From Pseudomonadota bacterium (GTDB taxonomy: Bacteria; Pseudomonadota; Alphaproteobacteria; Rhizobiales; Rhizobiaceae), in contig JAEYTV010000465.1 of assembly GCA_023433855.1 (NCBI GenBank), positions 1-7,626 of the forward strand: a stretch of 7,626 nucleotides of DNA. The letters run 5' to 3'. The notes below the pieces were generated by a model. That model had not been told where the DNA came from. It searched no databases and worked only from the letters and a program-made list of their open reading frames with translations. Below, piece after piece: positions 6,626-7,626 of this stretch (position 1 is its first letter; each line of letters opens with the position of its first letter). Both the position numbers and the translations under genes were made by a program.

Positions 6626-6710
6626 GCCGGGCCTTGCGGTTCGACGGTCGCTTTCAGGTTCATGTCAGGTTCGACTGTCACCACCGGCCGGGTCCTGCTG
6701 CGGAAGTCTC
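6626..6710. promoter_or_regulatory. Divergent promoter region between regulator operon and PepSY-glycosyltransferase genes
   Basis: These 85 bases must contain the promoters for both directions, since the two starts face away from each other. The tandem repeats at 6638-6679 occupy its left half. I could not identify sigma-factor boxes with confidence. The compact shared region argues for co-regulation of the two-component genes and the envelope genes. Confidence 0.55.
6638..6675. promoter_or_regulatory. Tandem direct repeats, likely response-regulator binding site
   Basis: TCAGGTTC occurs at 6654-6661 and again at 6665-6672, an 11-bp spacing that places both copies on the same helix face, as OmpR-family regulators require. 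A further overlapping pair, GGTTCGACGGTC (6638-6649) and GGTTCGACTGTC (6668-6679), repeats at 30 bp with one mismatch. All lie in the 85-bp region between the response-regulator gene and the divergent PepSY-like gene. I infer autoregulation and joint control of both directions; no binding data are available from sequence alone. Confidence 0.5.
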
Positions 6711-6983
6711 GTGAAGATCGCGCTTTGTCTCATTTTCGTGCCCACCATCATCGGCGCTGCGCTGGCCGGAGAGAAATGTGACGTGCCGGTATCCGAATGG
6801 CAACCGCGGGAAGCCTTGAAGGCAAAGCTAGAATCCGAGGGTTGGCATGTACAATCTATCAAAGCCAGGGACGGCTGCTACGAAGCAGACGCCGTTGACG
6901 GGCGGGGAACCACGGTCGACGCCTATTTCAACCCAAAGTCGCTCGAAAGCGTTGGTGGAAATGCTGTCGCGATTCGGGAATGA
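6711..6983 (+). CDS. Small secreted PepSY-like domain protein
   Basis: From GTG 6711 the product has 90 residues: a signal peptide VKIALCLIFVPTIIGAALA (1-19, cleavage ALA before Gly20) and a short mature domain. The mature part reads CDVPVSEWQPREALKAKL, EGWHVQSIKARDGCYEADAVD and DAYFNPKSLE, the pattern of small periplasmic PepSY-type proteins. It has two cysteines (23 and 56) that could form a disulfide in the periplasm. The GTG is chosen because it gives a canonical signal peptide and has GGAAG (6702-6706) just upstream, though at a short 4-base spacing. The frame is open back to ATG 6624, but that would add 29 residues without signal character and overlap the regulator gene. Such proteins often sit beside two-component systems; a role in modulating the sensor is an inference. 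The 3' end overlaps the glycosyltransferase gene by 23 bases. Confidence 0.78.
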   Translation: MKIALCLIFVPTIIGAALAGEKCDVPVSEWQPREALKAKLESEGWHVQSIKARDGCYEADAVDGRGTTVDAYFNPKSLESVGGNAVAIRE

Positions 6984-7626
6984 AGTCCCGCCTCGTTTCC
7001 CGGAGGCGGACTCGTTTCCGTCGATATCGGTAATCGTTCCCGTCTTTAACGAGATCGAGAGCCTGGACGCGCTTATCGGCGAGATCGTCACTGCAGCCTC
7101 GATAGCGCCTATCCGGGAGATCATCTACGTCGACGACGGCAGCACGGACGGTACGCTTCTTCAACTGCGGCTACAGATGCGCACCGTCGAGATGCTGCGC
7201 GTGGTCCGCCACCGCAGGCGCCTCGGGCAGTCGGCCGCATTTTTGTCGGGTGCTCGCGCCGCGACGCAGGAACTGCTGGTCTTCATGGATGGAGACCTGC
7301 AGAACGATCCGGCCGACATCGCCGAGCTCTACCGGTGTTTCATCGCCAACAAGGGCGGGTTCGATTTGGCAGTGCTTGGGCAGCGAGGTGTGCGCCAGGA
7401 TGGCCTGCTGCGGCGCATATCCTCGCGCCTCGCCAACCGGCTGCGTTCCGCCGTGCTGAAAGACGGCACGAGAGACACCGGCTGCAGCCTCAAGCTTATC
7501 CGTCGCCGGGATTTCCTGGCGCTGCCATATTTTGATCACGTGCATCGCTTCCTGCCGGCAATGCTGCTCAGGAATGGCGTGAAGATCAGCCATGTCGACG
7601 TCTCGCACCGACCAAGACTGAACGGC
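6961..7626 (+). CDS. Family 2 glycosyltransferase, polyprenyl-phosphate type (partial, 3' end outside window)
   Basis: The frame stays open to the window edge, giving the first 222 residues. It has the GT-A fold of the dolichol-phosphate mannosyltransferase/ArnC group: SVIVPVFNEIESLDALI (23-39), the nucleotide-sugar motif EIIYVDDGSTDGT (53-65), GQSAAFLSGARAA (89-101), the metal-binding FMDGDLQNDPADI (108-120), and TGCSLKLIRR followed by LPYFDHVHRFLPAML (188-202). Such enzymes sit at the inner face of the cytoplasmic membrane and move a sugar from a nucleotide donor to a polyprenyl phosphate, the step before lipid A, teichoic or other envelope decoration. The missing C-terminus would show whether it carries membrane helices. 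ATG 6961 overlaps the end of the PepSY-like gene (stop 6981-6983); GTG 6955 and TTG 6952 in the same frame are alternatives. Translational coupling with the upstream gene is likely. The sugar and acceptor are unknown. Confidence 0.9.
   Translation, partial: MLSRFGNEVPPRFPEADSFPSISVIVPVFNEIESLDALIGEIVTAASIAPIREIIYVDDGSTDGTLLQLRLQMRTVEMLRVVRHRRRLGQSAAFLSGARAATQELLVFMDGDLQNDPADIAELYRCFIANKGGFDLAVLGQRGVRQDGLLRRISSRLANRLRSAVLKDGTRDTGCSLKLIRRRDFLALPYFDHVHRFLPAMLLRNGVKISHVDVSHRPRLNG

Overview
The window looks like a chromosomal or large-replicon accessory segment of an alphaproteobacterium, most likely of the order Hyphomicrobiales (rhizobia and relatives). This rests on the GC-rich sequence, the codon use, non-ATG starts, and the family mix: a LacI regulator beside a sugar-binding protein, a PQQ-type sorbosone dehydrogenase, SMP-30, and a QseBC-like two-component pair. 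The genus cannot be fixed from the sequence alone. I found no rRNA, tRNA, CRISPR array or recognisable insertion sequence.

Left part (1-1327). The first 69 bases are the start of a leftward gene for an exported protein, probably the solute-binding protein of a sugar ABC transporter. It is divergent from a full-length LacI-family regulator. The 232 bases between them hold two nested inverted repeats (109-169) and a separate perfect 14-bp inverted repeat (208-241), which are candidate operators or leader hairpins.

Middle part (about 1315-4590). This is a decaying stretch. A leftward MFS transporter gene keeps only its N-terminal third and carries a stop codon and two frame breaks. Its truncated end overlaps the lacI stop codon. 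Then comes a rightward sorbosone/aldose dehydrogenase with an intact catalytic domain but no visible export signal. Next is a rightward SMP-30/gluconolactonase-family gene that is cut off at about two thirds and joined directly to the 3' part of a TetR-family regulator that has lost its DNA-binding domain. The dehydrogenase and lactonase could once have worked in sequence (sugar to lactone to sugar acid), but the lactonase is probably dead here.

Right part (4636-7626). This part is intact and well organised. A response regulator and sensor kinase form a leftward operon. Divergent from it across 85 bases lie a small secreted PepSY-like protein and, overlapping its end by 23 bases, a family-2 glycosyltransferase that runs off the window. 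The shared intergenic region carries tandem TCAGGTTC repeats spaced 11 bp, the spacing expected for an OmpR-family regulator dimer. The block reads as an envelope-sensing system that controls a polyprenyl-phosphate or lipid glycosylation pathway. I see no clearly novel system. The most noteworthy points are the gene wrecks with clean junctions, the repeats in the two divergent promoters, and the PepSY-glycosyltransferase pairing with the two-component system.
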